From NCBI RefSeq assembly GCF_006716355.1, contig NZ_VFOW01000001.1:5456001-5520000 (forward strand): DNA of 64,000 bases, written 5' to 3'. A program made the position numbers and the translations under genes. Shown here in pieces: positions 1-9,759 of this stretch. This DNA is from Stackebrandtia endophytica. GTDB lineage: Bacteria > Actinomycetota > Actinomycetes > Mycobacteriales > Micromonosporaceae. Below the pieces are notes generated by a model that saw only the letters and a list, made by a program, of their open reading frames with translations, was not told the DNA's origin and searched no databases. The first letter of the stretch is position 1, and the number at the start of each line of letters is the position of its first letter.

Positions 1-1
1 A

Positions 2-784
2 TCGGGTGACCTGGCGGCCGTCCTCACCTCCCTGGGCCCCTCGGAGGTCCTGTTCATCGACGAGATCCACCGCATGGCACGCCCGGCGGAGGAACTGCTG
101 TACACCGCCATGGAGGACTACCGCGTCGACGTCATGGTCGGCAAGGGCCCCGGTGCGACCGCGATTCCGTTGGACCTGGAACCGTTCACGCTGGTCGGCG
201 CGACCACCAGGTCGGGCCTGTTGACCGGACCGCTGCGCGACCGGTTCGGCTTCGTCGGTCAGCTCGACTTCTACGACCGGGTCGATCTGGAGGCCATCGT
301 GGGACGCACCGCGACGATCCTGCAGGTCGACATCACCGACGAGGGCGCCGCCGAGATCGCCGGCCGATCCCGTGGCACACCACGTATCGCCAACCGCCTG
401 CTCCGCCGGGTTCGCGACTTCGCGCAGGTGCGCGCCGACGGTGTCATCACCCGACCGATAGCCCGTGAGGCCCTTGCGCTGTACGACGTCGACGAGATCG
501 GCCTGGACCGGTTGGACCGCGCGGTGTTGACCGCGCTGGTCGACCTGTTCTCGGGTGGTCCGGTGGGGTTGAACACGCTGGCGGTAGCGGTGGGGGAGCA
601 ACCCGACACCGTCGAGGAGGTGTGTGAACCGTTCCTGGTCAGAGCCGGAATGTTGGCGCGCACCCCCCGGGGGCGGGTCGCGACGGTCCACGGTTGGCGG
701 CACCTGGGGCGCACACCCCCCGTTTCGGGTGCCGGGGTGGCGCCGGCTCCGCTGTTCGACGAGGCAGACCACTCTCCACCTTGA
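2..784 (+). CDS. ruvB: Holliday junction branch migration ATPase RuvB (5' truncated)
   Basis: C-terminal 260 residues of RuvB, the hexameric AAA+ motor that drives Holliday junction migration with RuvA; the Walker A part lies outside the window. The reading frame is open from base 2. Visible are the Walker B segment LFIDEIHR (local residues 17-24), the sensor segment GATTRSGLL, the RDRFGF motif that carries the trans-acting arginine region, and the C-terminal winged helix ending in [13 protein letters not shown]. It lies directly upstream of yajC-secD-secF, the usual actinobacterial order. No frameshift or missing motif in the visible part. Confidence 0.97.
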   Translation, partial: SGDLAAVLTSLGPSEVLFIDEIHRMARPAEELLYTAMEDYRVDVMVGKGPGATAIPLDLEPFTLVGATTRSGLLTGPLRDRFGFVGQLDFYDRVDLEAIVGRTATILQVDITDEGAAEIAGRSRGTPRIANRLLRRVRDFAQVRADGVITRPIAREALALYDVDEIGLDRLDRAVLTALVDLFSGGPVGLNTLAVAVGEQPDTVEEVCEPFLVRAGMLARTPRGRVATVHGWRHLGRTPPVSGAGVAPAPLFDEADHSPP

Positions 785-830
785 GTCGTTGAACGGTTGT
801 GGCGGCGTTCACGGAGTCAGCTGGGCAAGC

Positions 831-836
831 TAGACT
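831..836 (+). promoter_or_regulatory. Candidate -10 box (TAGACT) before yajC
   Basis: TAGACT matches the actinobacterial TANNNT -10 consensus, 43 bases before the yajC GTG codon, in the 95-base gap after ruvB. No convincing -35 box is visible. It would let yajC-secD-secF be transcribed independently of ruvB. Confidence 0.35.
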
Positions 837-879
837 CCGCAGACGTTCCAGAATCCGATCTCAAGGAAGGGCCCTGCGC

Positions 880-1299
880 GTGGAAGGCGACGGCTCCGGC
901 GGCTTGGTAATGCCCCTCATCCTCATCGCGATGCTTGCGGCGATGTATTTCCTCGTCATGCGTCCGAACAACAAGCGGCGACGGGAGATGCAGGAGAAGC
1001 AACGCAACGCGTCCTCAGGACAGACGATCGTCACCATCGGTGGGCTGCACGCCACCATCATCGACAGTGACGACACCACCGTGACGCTGGAAGTCAGCCC
1101 GGGTGTCATGTGCGTATACGAACGTGGCGCCATCGCCAGGGTGCTCGAGGACGACGTCGAGGACACCACGGTGCCCGACAACGCCGCTGAACTCACCGAG
1201 GACCAGCCTGAGCTCAAGCACACCGACGAGAAGTCGGACAGCAAGGACGCCGACGAGGCCGCCGGCAACAAGCCGCGGAACGACGGCACCCAGAACTAA
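880..1299 (+). CDS. yajC: Preprotein translocase subunit YajC
   Basis: Small single-span membrane protein that joins SecD and SecF in the accessory Sec complex. The GTG at 880 is chosen over the longer open frame because AAGGAAGG lies 9 bases upstream and the product then begins just before the membrane segment (MPLILIAMLAAMYFLVMRP, residues 11-29), followed by the family signature of basic residues NNKRRREMQ. The soluble part carries the YajC core GQTIVTIGGLHATI. The C-terminal third is acidic and low in complexity. 139 residues, normal for the family. Followed by secD. Confidence 0.93.
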   Translation: MEGDGSGGLVMPLILIAMLAAMYFLVMRPNNKRRREMQEKQRNASSGQTIVTIGGLHATIIDSDDTTVTLEVSPGVMCVYERGAIARVLEDDVEDTTVPDNAAELTEDQPELKHTDEKSDSKDADEAAGNKPRNDGTQN

Positions 1300-1392
1300 C
1301 TACCTGGCGCGCTGACCCACGCGCCGCCCGAGACGGCTGCCGGACCACCCCCAACCGACCTCCGGCACCCGAAGTGAGGAGATAACACGGCT

Positions 1393-3306
1393 GTGGCTCG
1401 TAGACGAAAAGGGCTGGCTCGCAAACAGTTGCGAGTGATGCCCTACTTCATCGTGCTGGGCGTGGTGACGTGCCTGCTATGGCTGTCGGCCTTCGCCGGG
1501 GTCGATTTCCAGCGTTTCCCAACGCCTAAGCTGGGCCTGGACCTGCAGGGCGGCATGAGCATGACTCTGTCGGCCGAGATGCCCGACGGTGGCACTCCCG
1601 ACGCCGCCAGCATGGAGCAGGCACGTCAGATCATCGAGGATCGGGTCAACGGCACCGGTGTCGCCGAACCGGAGATCTACGTCGAGGGCACCAGCAACAT
1701 CGTCGTCAACGTCGCCGGTCAGGAATCCGACGCCGACGAGTTGCGTGAGGTCGGTGCCCCGGCCGAACTGCGTTTCCGCCAGGTGTTGTCCGGACCGGTT
1801 CCCGACTACACGATGCAGGACCCCGAGGACTTCGCCAACCTGCCCGAGGAGGAGCCCTCGACGGAGCCGTCCGACGACCCCGACGCCGACCCCAGCGAGG
1901 AGATCGACGCGTCTCCGAGCCCGGACGGTGAGGAGCCCGCCGACGACGCCTCCGAAAGCCCCGACCCCGACGCCGGTGAGACCCCGGCCGAGGACGAGGT
2001 CGACGACCCCGCCGACAGCGACCCGGCGCTGGAGGACCAGCGGGAAGCCGTCCGCGCCAAGATCGACCCGCAGACCTGGTCGATGGCCGAAAGCTTCATC
2101 GCCGCCGGCCAGGCGATCTCTCCCCAGGAACTGCCGATCTACATGGAGGCGCTGGCCGAGTTCGGCGAGCTGACCCCCGACGAGGTCGGTGCGCTCTCCC
2201 TGGAGATGCAGCTGATGATCCCCACCATCGGTTGTGGACAGCTCAACGCACGTTCACCGGGCTCGATCTCGGCAATGGACCAGCAGGTCGTCGCATGTGA
2301 CCGTGCGACCCCCGAACAGATGGCCGCCGCCGCCGAGGCGGGACAGTCGCCGTTCGCCAAGTACCTGCTCGCCGAGTCCACCGTTGAGGGACAGGACGTC
2401 GCCACCGCGGCGATCCAGCAGGACTCGACCAACCCGCGCAACTGGGCGGTCGGTCTCTCCTTCACCGGCGCCGGACAAGACCGTTGGATCGCTCTGGCCC
2501 AACAGGCTCAGGGCACCCAGGTCGCGGTCGTCCTCGACAACGTCGTGGTGACCGCACCGACGATCCAGCCGGGCGCCGCCAGCGGCGGCAACGTCGAGAT
2601 CACCGGCCAGTTCACCGCCGACCAGGCGCGATTGTTGGCCGAACAGCTGAAGTACGGTTCGCTGCCGTTGGCGTTCAAGGTCGAGACGATCGACAAGGTC
2701 TCCGCGACTCTGGGCCTCGGCCAGATGCAGGCCGGCCTCCTGGCCGGTGCGATCGGTGTGGCCTTGGTGGTCCTGTACTGCCTGGCTTACTACCGATTCC
2801 TCGGCATCATCGTGATCCTGAGCCTCGTGGTCTCCGGCGCGCTGGTCTACCCGGCGGTCGCGATGCTGGGACAGCAGATCGGGTTCACCCTGACGCTGGC
2901 CGGTATCGCCGGTCTCATCGTGGCCATCGGTATCACCGCCGACTCCTTCGTGGTGTTCTTCGAACGATTGAAGGACGAGATGAAGGAGGGCAGATCACCG
3001 CGCAGCGCCGTCCCCAGAGCCTGGGTGCGTGCACGCCGCACGATCATGTCGGCCAACACCGTGTCCATTCTGGCCTCGATCATCCTGTACTTCCTGGCGA
3101 TCGGTGCGGTCAAGGGATTCGCGTTCACCCTGGGACTGTCGACCATCATGGACATCGTCGTGGTGTTCCTGTTCACCCACCCGGTGGTGTCGTGGATGTC
3201 GCGGCGCGGCCGGGTCCTCTCCTCGGCGCGGCTCTCGGGCCTGTACTCCGGTACCGCCATCGGTTCGCGTCCCACCAGTGGCGCCGTCGCCGTGAAGGAG
3301 TCGTAA
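1393..3306 (+). CDS. secD: Protein translocase subunit SecD
   Basis: SecD pulls exported proteins out of the SecYEG channel using the proton gradient. GTG start at 1393, with GAGGAGA 9 bases upstream. Membrane segment at about residues 15-34, then the SecD hallmark GLDLQGGMSM, the periplasmic-type P1 domain, and a C-terminal block of membrane spans from about residue 430 (start KVSATLGLGQMQAG; conserved GITADSFVVFFERLKDE). An acidic Pro/Asp/Glu/Ser-rich stretch at about residues 150-212 interrupts the extracellular P1 domain. 637 residues, long compared with about 570 in close relatives. Ends 3 bases before secF. Confidence 0.97.
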   Translation: MARRRKGLARKQLRVMPYFIVLGVVTCLLWLSAFAGVDFQRFPTPKLGLDLQGGMSMTLSAEMPDGGTPDAASMEQARQIIEDRVNGTGVAEPEIYVEGTSNIVVNVAGQESDADELREVGAPAELRFRQVLSGPVPDYTMQDPEDFANLPEEEPSTEPSDDPDADPSEEIDASPSPDGEEPADDASESPDPDAGETPAEDEVDDPADSDPALEDQREAVRAKIDPQTWSMAESFIAAGQAISPQELPIYMEALAEFGELTPDEVGALSLEMQLMIPTIGCGQLNARSPGSISAMDQQVVACDRATPEQMAAAAEAGQSPFAKYLLAESTVEGQDVATAAIQQDSTNPRNWAVGLSFTGAGQDRWIALAQQAQGTQVAVVLDNVVVTAPTIQPGAASGGNVEITGQFTADQARLLAEQLKYGSLPLAFKVETIDKVSATLGLGQMQAGLLAGAIGVALVVLYCLAYYRFLGIIVILSLVVSGALVYPAVAMLGQQIGFTLTLAGIAGLIVAIGITADSFVVFFERLKDEMKEGRSPRSAVPRAWVRARRTIMSANTVSILASIILYFLAIGAVKGFAFTLGLSTIMDIVVVFLFTHPVVSWMSRRGRVLSSARLSGLYSGTAIGSRPTSGAVAVKES

Positions 3307-3309
3307 CCA

Positions 3310-4467
3310 ATGAAGAGACTGCTGGACGGTTGGCGCACGCTTTACCACGGCGACAACAATTACAAGATGATGGACTACCGGCCACGGTGGTACATCTTCT
3401 CGGCGAGCCTGGCGATCATCTCGATCTGCGGGATCGCGATCGTCGGCTTCAACCTGGGCATCGAGTTCTCCGGAGGCAGCCAGTTCGACGCCCCGGTGCA
3501 CAGCTCGGTGTCGGTGGCCGAAGTGCGTTCCGCCGTCGAGGACGCCGGTGTGGAGGTCGCTTCGGCCCAGGAGTTCGCCGACGGTGCCAGGTACCTCATC
3601 CGCACCGAGATCGTCGACGACGCGAAGTCCGCTGAGATCCGTGAGCTGCTGGCGACCGAGTTGAACACCACGATCGACGAGGTCGGGGTATCGGAGGTCA
3701 GTTCGTCCTGGGGAACCAGCGTCAGTCGCCAAGCCGTCATCGCGTTGATCGTGTTCCTGGTCGCGGTGTCGGTGTACCTGTGGTGGCGTTACGAACCCAA
3801 GATGGCGTTCACCTCGATCGCCGGTCTGCTGCACAACCTGGTGTTCACCGCCGGTATTTACGCCATCGTCGGTTTCGAGGTCACCCCCGGAACCGTCATC
3901 GGCATGTTGACCATCCTCGGTTACTCGCTGTACGACACCGTGGTGGTCTTCGACAAGGTCGACGAGAACACCAAGAACCTGTTGTCGCAGAGCAGGTACA
4001 GCTTCAAAGACGGTGCCAACCTGGCCGTCAACCAGACGCTGATGCGGTCGGTGAACACCTCGATCATCGGTCTGTTGCCGGTCGCCGGCCTCCTGTTCGT
4101 CGGTGCCGGAATGATGGGCGTCGGAACCCTGAAGGACCTGGCGTTGGTGTTGTTCGTCGGTATGTTGACCGGCGGATTCTCGTCGCTGTTCCTGTCGACT
4201 CCGTTGCTGATCGACATGCGCAACCGCGAACCCGCGATCCGCGCGCACACCCGCAAGGTGGAGGCCAAGCAGGCCGCCAACCCGTCCGATGAGCCGATCG
4301 TCATCGCCTCCGATGACGACGAGGACGAGGACGACGAGTTCGAGGTGACCGCCGAAGCCGAGGACGACAAGGTGCTTTCGGGTACCTCGTCGAGTCCACG
4401 GTCCGGTGCACGCCCCGCAGCCCGTAAGCAACAACAACGGCCGGGAAAGAAGCGCAAGCGCCGTTAG
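3310..4467 (+). CDS. secF: Protein translocase subunit SecF
   Basis: Partner of SecD in the accessory Sec translocase. ATG start 3 bases after secD stop, with the Shine-Dalgarno inside the end of secD (AAGGAGTCG). First membrane segment at about residues 33-53, then GIEFSGGSQFD, the SecF signature, and five more spans including the conserved GYSLYDTVVVFDKVDEN. After about residue 310 the protein has a charged cytoplasmic tail: an acidic run (SDDDEDEDDEFEV) then a strongly basic end (GKKRKRR), typical of actinobacterial SecF. 385 residues. Confidence 0.97.
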   Translation: MKRLLDGWRTLYHGDNNYKMMDYRPRWYIFSASLAIISICGIAIVGFNLGIEFSGGSQFDAPVHSSVSVAEVRSAVEDAGVEVASAQEFADGARYLIRTEIVDDAKSAEIRELLATELNTTIDEVGVSEVSSSWGTSVSRQAVIALIVFLVAVSVYLWWRYEPKMAFTSIAGLLHNLVFTAGIYAIVGFEVTPGTVIGMLTILGYSLYDTVVVFDKVDENTKNLLSQSRYSFKDGANLAVNQTLMRSVNTSIIGLLPVAGLLFVGAGMMGVGTLKDLALVLFVGMLTGGFSSLFLSTPLLIDMRNREPAIRAHTRKVEAKQAANPSDEPIVIASDDDEDEDDEFEVTAEAEDDKVLSGTSSSPRSGARPAARKQQQRPGKKRKRR

Positions 4468-4477
4468 AACGCGAAGA

Positions 4478-4514
4478 ACGGGGGCGGTGAACCAAAACGG
4501 TTCACCGCCCCCGT
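4478..4514. terminator. Bidirectional terminator hairpin between secF and csbD-like gene
   Basis: Perfect 16-bp inverted repeat (4478-4493 with 4499-4514) around a 5-base loop AAAAC, directly between two convergent genes. No U-run, as usual for high-GC actinomycetes. Confidence 0.8.
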
Positions 4515-4522
4515 CGCGTTGA

Positions 4523-4816
4523 CTACCGGCCTTGGCCGGTGGCATCCTTCACCTTGTCGGCGGCCCGATTGACCTGGTCGCGGTATTTGTTGTTCGTCTT
4601 GTCGTTGACGAAACCCGCGGCCTTGTCCACCGGGGAACCGGAGGAGGAACGTTTGGCCTGGTTCTTGGCCTTCGACGCCTTGCCCTTGGCCTCGGACTTC
4701 TTGCCCTTGGCGCGGCCCTGGACCTCGGCGGACTTGCCCTTGATCTCGCCCTTGAGTTCTTCGGCCTTGCCCCGAGCCTTGTCCTTGAAGTCATCGAGCT
4801 TGTCGGTGATGCCCAT
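4523..4816 (-). CDS. CsbD-like general stress protein
   Basis: Small, highly charged, lysine/alanine-rich soluble protein (97 residues) resembling the CsbD/YjbJ family, whose members are induced by general stress and have no known activity. The start MGITDKLDDFKDKARGKAEE matches the family; the longer frame back to 4861 is unlikely. The middle consists of irregular repeats of the type K-G-K-x-x-E-x-K-G-K. The C-terminal half (VDKAAGFVNDKTNNKYRDQV) resembles the antitoxin/Rv0909-like helical segments of similar proteins. It sits between relA and secF, where many actinomycetes have apt. Confidence 0.75.
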   Translation of the reverse strand: MGITDKLDDFKDKARGKAEELKGEIKGKSAEVQGRAKGKKSEAKGKASKAKNQAKRSSSGSPVDKAAGFVNDKTNNKYRDQVNRAADKVKDATGQGR

Positions 4817-4941
4817 TGCGGTGATGCCCCCGTCGTAGTCGGAATGGCTGAGTACCGCCATACACGCTAAAGCGGGCCGAGCCGAACGGGGCCGACTTGC
4901 GCCGAATTGGTAACCGAGGGACGACTGTGTCCAACGAGAGC

Positions 4942-7350
4942 TCAGTTGTTCCCATCCGAGTCGTCACCGGTGATCCGATACGCGTCGTAGACGCCCTCGA
5001 CCTTGCGGACCACGCGCAACAGGTGATCCAGGTGTTTGGGGTCGGCCATCTCGAACGTGAACCTGGACAGTGCCACCCGGTCGCGTGTCGTGGTGACGGT
5101 CGCCGACAGAATGCTGACCCGTTCCTCCGAGAGAGCCTGCGTGACGTCGGCGAGCAACCGGTGCCGGTCCAACGCCTCGACCTGCATCACCATGAGGAAC
5201 GTCGAGTCGGAGGCGGTCTGCCAGGAGACCTCGACGAGGCGCTCGGGTTCGTCTTCGACCTTCAACAGGTTGGTGCAGTCGCTGCGGTGCACGCTGATGA
5301 CGTTGTAGCGGGTGACGAAACCGATGATGTCCTGATGCGGTACCGGGTTGCAGCACCCGGCCAGTTTGACCGCGGCGTCGCTGTTTCCCATGCCTGCGAC
5401 CAGGACCGCGGCGTCGGGGACGTTGCGTTGCGGCTTGCGGTCGGGGGAGGCGACCTCGGCGATGTCCTCGACGGCGCCCTCGGCACCGCCGTACCCGGTC
5501 ACCAGTCGCTGCACGATGTGCTGTGCCGACACCTGGCTCTCGCCGACGGCGGCGTACAACGCCGACACGTCCTGAAGGTGCAGTTCCCGCGCGATCGCGT
5601 TGAGCGCACTGGTGGTGAGCAGGCGTTGCAGCGGCAGTCCCTGCTTCCGCATCGCCTTGGTGATCAGGTTCTTGCCGTTGTCGATCGACTCTTCCCGGCG
5701 TTCCTTGTTGAAGTGCTGCCGGATCTTTGTGCGGGCGCGGGGACTCTTGACGAACGACAACCAGTCCTGGCTCGGGTTGGGTGCCTCGTTGTTGGAGGTG
5801 AAGATCTCCACAACGTCGCCATTGGACAGTGGTTCGTGGAGCGCGACCAGCTTCTCGTTGACCTTCGCGCCGATGCAACGGTGCCCGATGTCGGTGTGCA
5901 CGGCATAGGCGAAGTCGACCGGGGTGGCGCCGGCGGGCAGCGCGATCACGTCGCCCTTGGGCGTGAACACGTAGGCCTCGGAGCTGGCCAGGTCGAACCG
6001 CAACGCGTCCAGGAACTCGCTGGGGTCGGCGGCCTCCCGCTGCCAGTCGAGCAGTTGACGCAGCCACGCCATCTCGTCGATGTGGGCCGGGGGACCGGCG
6101 ATGGTGGCGCCCTTGGTCTCCTTGTACTTCCAGTGCGCAGCGATACCGTATTCGGCGGTGCGGTGCATCGCCCAGGTACGGATCTGCATCTCCACGGGCT
6201 TACCGGTCGGGCCGATCACGGTCGTGTGGAGCGACTGGTACATGTTGAACTTCGGCATGGCGATGAAGTCCTTGAACCGGCCGGGCACCGGTTGCCAGTT
6301 GGCGTGGATGACGCCCAACGCCGCGTAGCAGTCGCGTTCGCTGTCGACCAGGATGCGGATGCCCACCAGGTCGTAGATGTCGGAGAAGTCGCGTCCCCGC
6401 ACGATCATCTTCTGATAGATCGAGTAGAGGTGCTTGGGGCGTCCCGACACGGTCGCCTTGATGCGTGCCTCGCGAAGATCGGCGTTGACCCGGTCGGTGA
6501 CCTGCGCCAGCAACATCTCCCGCTGCGGGGTGTGCTCGGCGACCAGGCGGCCGATCTCGGCGTACCGCTTGCGGTACAGGGTGGCGAAGGACAGGTCCTC
6601 CAGCTCCCACTTGATGGTGTTCATGCCCAGCCGGTGAGCCAGCGGCGAGAGGATCTCCAGCGTCTCGCGGGCCTTCTGTTCCTGTTTGGCGGGCGGAAGG
6701 AAGGTCAGGGTGCGCATGTTGTGCAGTCGGTCGGCCAGTTTGATGACCAGGACCCGGGGGTCCTTGGCCATGGCGACGACCATCTTGCGAATGGTCTCGG
6801 CCTTGGCGGCGTCGCCCAGTTTCACCTTGTCGAGCTTGGTGACCCCGTCGACGAGCAGTGCGACCTCACCCCCGAAGTCGCGTTGAATGTCCTCGATGGT
6901 GCATTCGGTGTCCTCCACGGTGTCGTGCAGGAGGGCGGCGACCAACGTCGTGGTGTCCATGCCCAGTTCGGCGAGGATCGACGCGACCGCCAACGGGTGG
7001 GTGATGTACGGGTCGCCGGACTTGCGGAACTGGCCCTGGTGCAGCCGCTCAGCGGTGTCGTAGGCGCGTTGCAGCAGTCGGACGTCGGTACGGGGGTGGG
7101 AGGCGCGGTGAGTGGCCACCAGCGGCTCGAGGACCTCGGGAAGCTGCGGAGTCTGCCAAGGCGTGTTGAAGCGCGCGAGTCTGGCGCGAACGCGGCGTCC
7201 GGTCGGGGCGCTCGACAATCCCGAGCGCCCCGCGTCGGATTCGCCGCCCTGGGTCTGGGCGGACCCGGGCGTATCGTTCTTCGGCCCCTGGGCAGCAGAG
7301 GTCGCCTTGCTGTCGTTGTCTCCTGAAGAGACCACTGTCTCACCAGCCAC
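4942..7350 (-). CDS. relA: Bifunctional (p)ppGpp synthetase/hydrolase RelA/SpoT
   Basis: Long RSH enzyme that makes and degrades (p)ppGpp in the stringent response. In order: an unstructured N-terminal 60 residues, the HD hydrolase domain ([14 protein letters not shown] and [10 protein letters not shown], about residues 115-150, catalytic HD present), the synthetase domain ([27 protein letters not shown] with the catalytic region intact), a TGS domain ([22 protein letters not shown]), and a C-terminal ACT domain. Start taken at GTG 7350, with GAGGAG 7 bases upstream; a GTG at 7365 would add five residues. About 802 residues, as in other actinomycetes. Confidence 0.97.
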   Translation of the reverse strand: MAGETVVSSGDNDSKATSAAQGPKNDTPGSAQTQGGESDAGRSGLSSAPTGRRVRARLARFNTPWQTPQLPEVLEPLVATHRASHPRTDVRLLQRAYDTAERLHQGQFRKSGDPYITHPLAVASILAELGMDTTTLVAALLHDTVEDTECTIEDIQRDFGGEVALLVDGVTKLDKVKLGDAAKAETIRKMVVAMAKDPRVLVIKLADRLHNMRTLTFLPPAKQEQKARETLEILSPLAHRLGMNTIKWELEDLSFATLYRKRYAEIGRLVAEHTPQREMLLAQVTDRVNADLREARIKATVSGRPKHLYSIYQKMIVRGRDFSDIYDLVGIRILVDSERDCYAALGVIHANWQPVPGRFKDFIAMPKFNMYQSLHTTVIGPTGKPVEMQIRTWAMHRTAEYGIAAHWKYKETKGATIAGPPAHIDEMAWLRQLLDWQREAADPSEFLDALRFDLASSEAYVFTPKGDVIALPAGATPVDFAYAVHTDIGHRCIGAKVNEKLVALHEPLSNGDVVEIFTSNNEAPNPSQDWLSFVKSPRARTKIRQHFNKERREESIDNGKNLITKAMRKQGLPLQRLLTTSALNAIARELHLQDVSALYAAVGESQVSAQHIVQRLVTGYGGAEGAVEDIAEVASPDRKPQRNVPDAAVLVAGMGNSDAAVKLAGCCNPVPHQDIIGFVTRYNVISVHRSDCTNLLKVEDEPERLVEVSWQTASDSTFLMVMQVEALDRHRLLADVTQALSEERVSILSATVTTTRDRVALSRFTFEMADPKHLDHLLRVVRKVEGVYDAYRITGDDSDGNN

Positions 7351-7465
7351 TTGATGGCTCCTCACCGCCGCGTACGTCGATGTAGCGTCTCGGGGGACTT
7401 CTTTGTTCCCGAAGCACTAAACGCCCATCGTAGTGGCCGGGTGTCGAGGTCAGCGACAGCGCCCG

Positions 7466-8389
7466 TCAGCCCATCGGCATCTGACCCGAGGCAGGAGCCT
7501 CGGCACCGGCCTCGGCAACCGCCCTGACCAGGTCCAATCCTTCGGTGATTTGTCCGAAAATGGTGTAATCGGCGGGCAGGTAGGTGTCTTCGTAGACGAT
7601 GAAGAACTGGCTGCCGTTGGTGTCGGGGCCGGAGTTGGCCATCGCGATCGTGCCGGCCGGGTAGTTCGGCTCGGGCCGTTCACCGGCTGCGGCCTCCTCC
7701 TCGGTGAGGTCGGCGGCGGTGTCGACCGGCTCGTTCTCGTTGGCGAAGCTGTAGCCGGGACCGCCCATGCCGGTCGCCGACGGGTCGCCGCACTGGAGGA
7801 CGAAGATGCCCTCGGTGGTCAGCCGGTGGCAGCTGGTGCCGTCGAAGTAGCCCTCGCCGGCCAGGTGCGTGAAGCTGGCGGAGGTGCAGGGCGCGTTGGT
7901 GGTGTCCAGCTCGACCTCGATGGCGCCCTGGTTGGTGTCGATCGTCATGGTCTGGGTGCCGGTGTTGGGCTGCGGCCCGCTGGTGGGCGCGCCGACGTCG
8001 ACGATGTTCGGGTTACCGGCCAGTTCCTCCTCGCCGGCGGGAACGAACTCGCAGTCGACGGTTCCGGCGTCGGCGGAGGCCGCGGCGCTGACCGTCAGCG
8101 TGGCGATGTCGACCGGTTCGACCGGCGAGCCGTCGCCGGCGGGCACCATCTCCGGTTCCTCCGAAGGTTGCTCGGAGGAGCCGGGATCGGCGGTGTCGCT
8201 GGAGCTGGAGTTGGTGTCGATGACCTTGTACAGCAGGAAGCCGACCCCGCTGACCAGAATGACGGCCAGCACGCTGGCGATCGTGATCTGGATGCGTCGA
8301 GTGCGGCGCGCGGCGGCGGCCTTTTCGGACATGCGAGCTTCGAGTTTCGCGCGCGCGGCTTCCCGCTGCTGGCGAACTGAGGATGACAC
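7466..8389 (-). CDS. Membrane-anchored peptidyl-prolyl cis-trans isomerase, cyclophilin type
   Basis: Folding catalyst expected on the outer face of the membrane. A basic N-terminus (about residues 1-32) is followed by one membrane segment (IQITIASVLAVILVSGVGF, about 34-52), an acidic Ser/Glu linker, and a cyclophilin domain with the family signatures GYFDGTSCHRLTTEGIFVLQ and GSQFFIVYEDTYLPADYTIF. The GTG start at 8389 follows CGGAG by 9 bases. 307 residues. Lies between relA and hisS, the usual place of this gene in actinomycetes. Same strand as a second small membrane protein upstream with the same layout of basic head, one span and acidic tail. Confidence 0.93.
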   Translation of the reverse strand: MSSSVRQQREAARAKLEARMSEKAAAARRTRRIQITIASVLAVILVSGVGFLLYKVIDTNSSSSDTADPGSSEQPSEEPEMVPAGDGSPVEPVDIATLTVSAAASADAGTVDCEFVPAGEEELAGNPNIVDVGAPTSGPQPNTGTQTMTIDTNQGAIEVELDTTNAPCTSASFTHLAGEGYFDGTSCHRLTTEGIFVLQCGDPSATGMGGPGYSFANENEPVDTAADLTEEEAAAGERPEPNYPAGTIAMANSGPDTNGSQFFIVYEDTYLPADYTIFGQITEGLDLVRAVAEAGAEAPASGQMPMG

Positions 8390-8449
8390 CGGGTTACTCC
8401 GATCAGTGGTTAAGTCGAATTGAGGGTGGTGGTCTGGCGGTATCGCCGG

Positions 8450-8818
8450 TCAGGCGTCGCCTTCGGTGTCCGCTTCGCCGTCGGTCGGCTCGTCGGTGGA
8501 CTCCTCATCCGCGGATTCGTCGCCCGAACCCTCGTCGTCGGTAGCGGGGTCGCCGGCGTCGGATTCCTCGGCCGGGTCCTCGGCGGGTTCGTCTGCCGGT
8601 ACGGTGACCTCGGTGTCGGGCTGCGTCTCCGGCTCGTCGGAATCAAAGGCGCCCAGCCACCAGGCCAGTCCGATCGCGGCCAGAATCAACAGCACGACCA
8701 CTATTCCGGCGATCCACTGGCGTCGCCGTCGCGCCGATGCGGCCCGACGTGCCAGTTGCCGCTCGTATTTGGCTCGCGCCAGTTGCCGCTCGCGAGCCTT
8801 GCCCTTGGTAGAGGACAC
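8450..8818 (-). CDS. Small single-span membrane protein with acidic tail, function unknown
   Basis: 122 residues. Basic, helical N-terminus (MSSTKGKARERQLARAKYER, then an Arg-rich stretch to about residue 34), one membrane span (WIAGIVVVLLILAAIGLAWW), then about 65 residues almost wholly Asp, Glu, Ser, Thr and Pro. The basic head should stay in the cytosol and the acidic tail outside. GTG start with AAGAGG upstream. It lies 60 bases upstream of the cyclophilin gene on the same strand and has the same architecture without the catalytic domain, which suggests a truncated paralog or a partner. Small proteins of this kind are common before ppi in actinomycetes; no function is known to me. Confidence 0.72.
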   Translation of the reverse strand: MSSTKGKARERQLARAKYERQLARRAASARRRRQWIAGIVVVLLILAAIGLAWWLGAFDSDEPETQPDTEVTVPADEPAEDPAEESDAGDPATDDEGSGDESADEESTDEPTDGEADTEGDA

Positions 8819-8993
8819 AGCTGAATACCTCTTTTACTTACGGATGAAGGTGAATCCTGCCTACTTTTCCGTGGCGGTTCTGGTCGGGGAGTCTATAACG
8901 TCAAACCCGGCTGCGTATACGTCCGTGCCGTCGGTACGCTTGCCGGGAACCGGGTGAAAAGACCCCACAAAACCACCGAAAAGGGACAAATCC

Positions 8994-9698
8994 GTGCTAA
9001 TTCAGGGCTTGGTCGCCGAGGCGTTCGCCACAAATTGTTATGTGGTTGCGCCCGAAGCCGGTTCTGAATGTCTCGTGATCGATCCGGGAATCGGTGTGGT
9101 GCCCGGATTGGACGAGGTGTTGCGGCGGCACCGGTTGAAACCGGTCGCCGTCATGATGACCCACGGTCACCTGGATCACACGTTCTCGGTGACCCCGATG
9201 TCCGGTTCCCGCGACATCCCGGCCTACATCCACCACGGTGACCGTGAAATACTCGCCGACCCGCTCAAGGGAATCGGTCCCCAACTGGGCGCGATCTTCG
9301 GCGGTCGGCTGGAGTGGACCGAACCCGACGACGTACGAGAACTGTCCGACGGCGACACCATCTCGTTGGCGGGCATGGAGTTCACCGTCGACCACGCACC
9401 GGGGCACACCCCCGGCTCGGTGTTGTTCCAGTTCCCCGGTGACGACGACGCCCAGTCCTACTGCTTCTCCGGCGACGTCCTGTTCGCCGGATCCATCGGG
9501 CGCACCGATCTGCCCGGCGGCAGTGACCAGCAGATGCGCGCGACGCTGCGGGACAAGATCCTGTCGATGAACGACGACGCCGTGGTCCTTCCCGGTCACG
9601 GTGGCCGCACCACGATCGGCAGGGAACGCGAGACCAACCCGTTCCTCCAACCGGCGCATTTGACCGGCCATACCCAGGCACCGACTCGAGGCATGTGA
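8994..9698 (+). CDS. MBL-fold metallohydrolase, glyoxalase II-like
   Basis: Metallo-beta-lactamase-fold hydrolase with a complete two-metal site: THGHLDH (HxHxDH), HAPGHTPGSV (third histidine), FSGDVLFAGSIGR (bridging Asp) and VLPGHG (last His). The closest named family is hydroxyacylglutathione hydrolase/glyoxalase II, but actinomycetes lack glutathione, so the substrate may be a mycothiol or bacillithiol-type thioester or something else; this is inference. 234 residues, GTG start with an A/G-rich AAAAGGGA upstream. Directly precedes hisS, as in Streptomyces and Mycobacterium. Confidence 0.9.
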   Translation: MLIQGLVAEAFATNCYVVAPEAGSECLVIDPGIGVVPGLDEVLRRHRLKPVAVMMTHGHLDHTFSVTPMSGSRDIPAYIHHGDREILADPLKGIGPQLGAIFGGRLEWTEPDDVRELSDGDTISLAGMEFTVDHAPGHTPGSVLFQFPGDDDAQSYCFSGDVLFAGSIGRTDLPGGSDQQMRATLRDKILSMNDDAVVLPGHGGRTTIGRERETNPFLQPAHLTGHTQAPTRGM

Positions 9699-9759
9699 TC
9701 CCTGCGAGCCGGTGCCCGCGTTCGCCGACCGTCACGTCAATCGCTCAAGGAGTTACGTC

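Noticed and set aside
2995-4545. 516-residue minus-strand frame rich in His, Asp and Arg
   Set aside because: Antisense of secD/secF; no family features.
4897-7326. 809-residue open frame on the plus strand
   Set aside because: Exact antisense of relA; composition follows from high-GC codon bias of the real gene on the other strand.
9699-9759. T-box leader before hisS
   Set aside because: The gap is only 61 bases and holds no specifier or T-box sequence.
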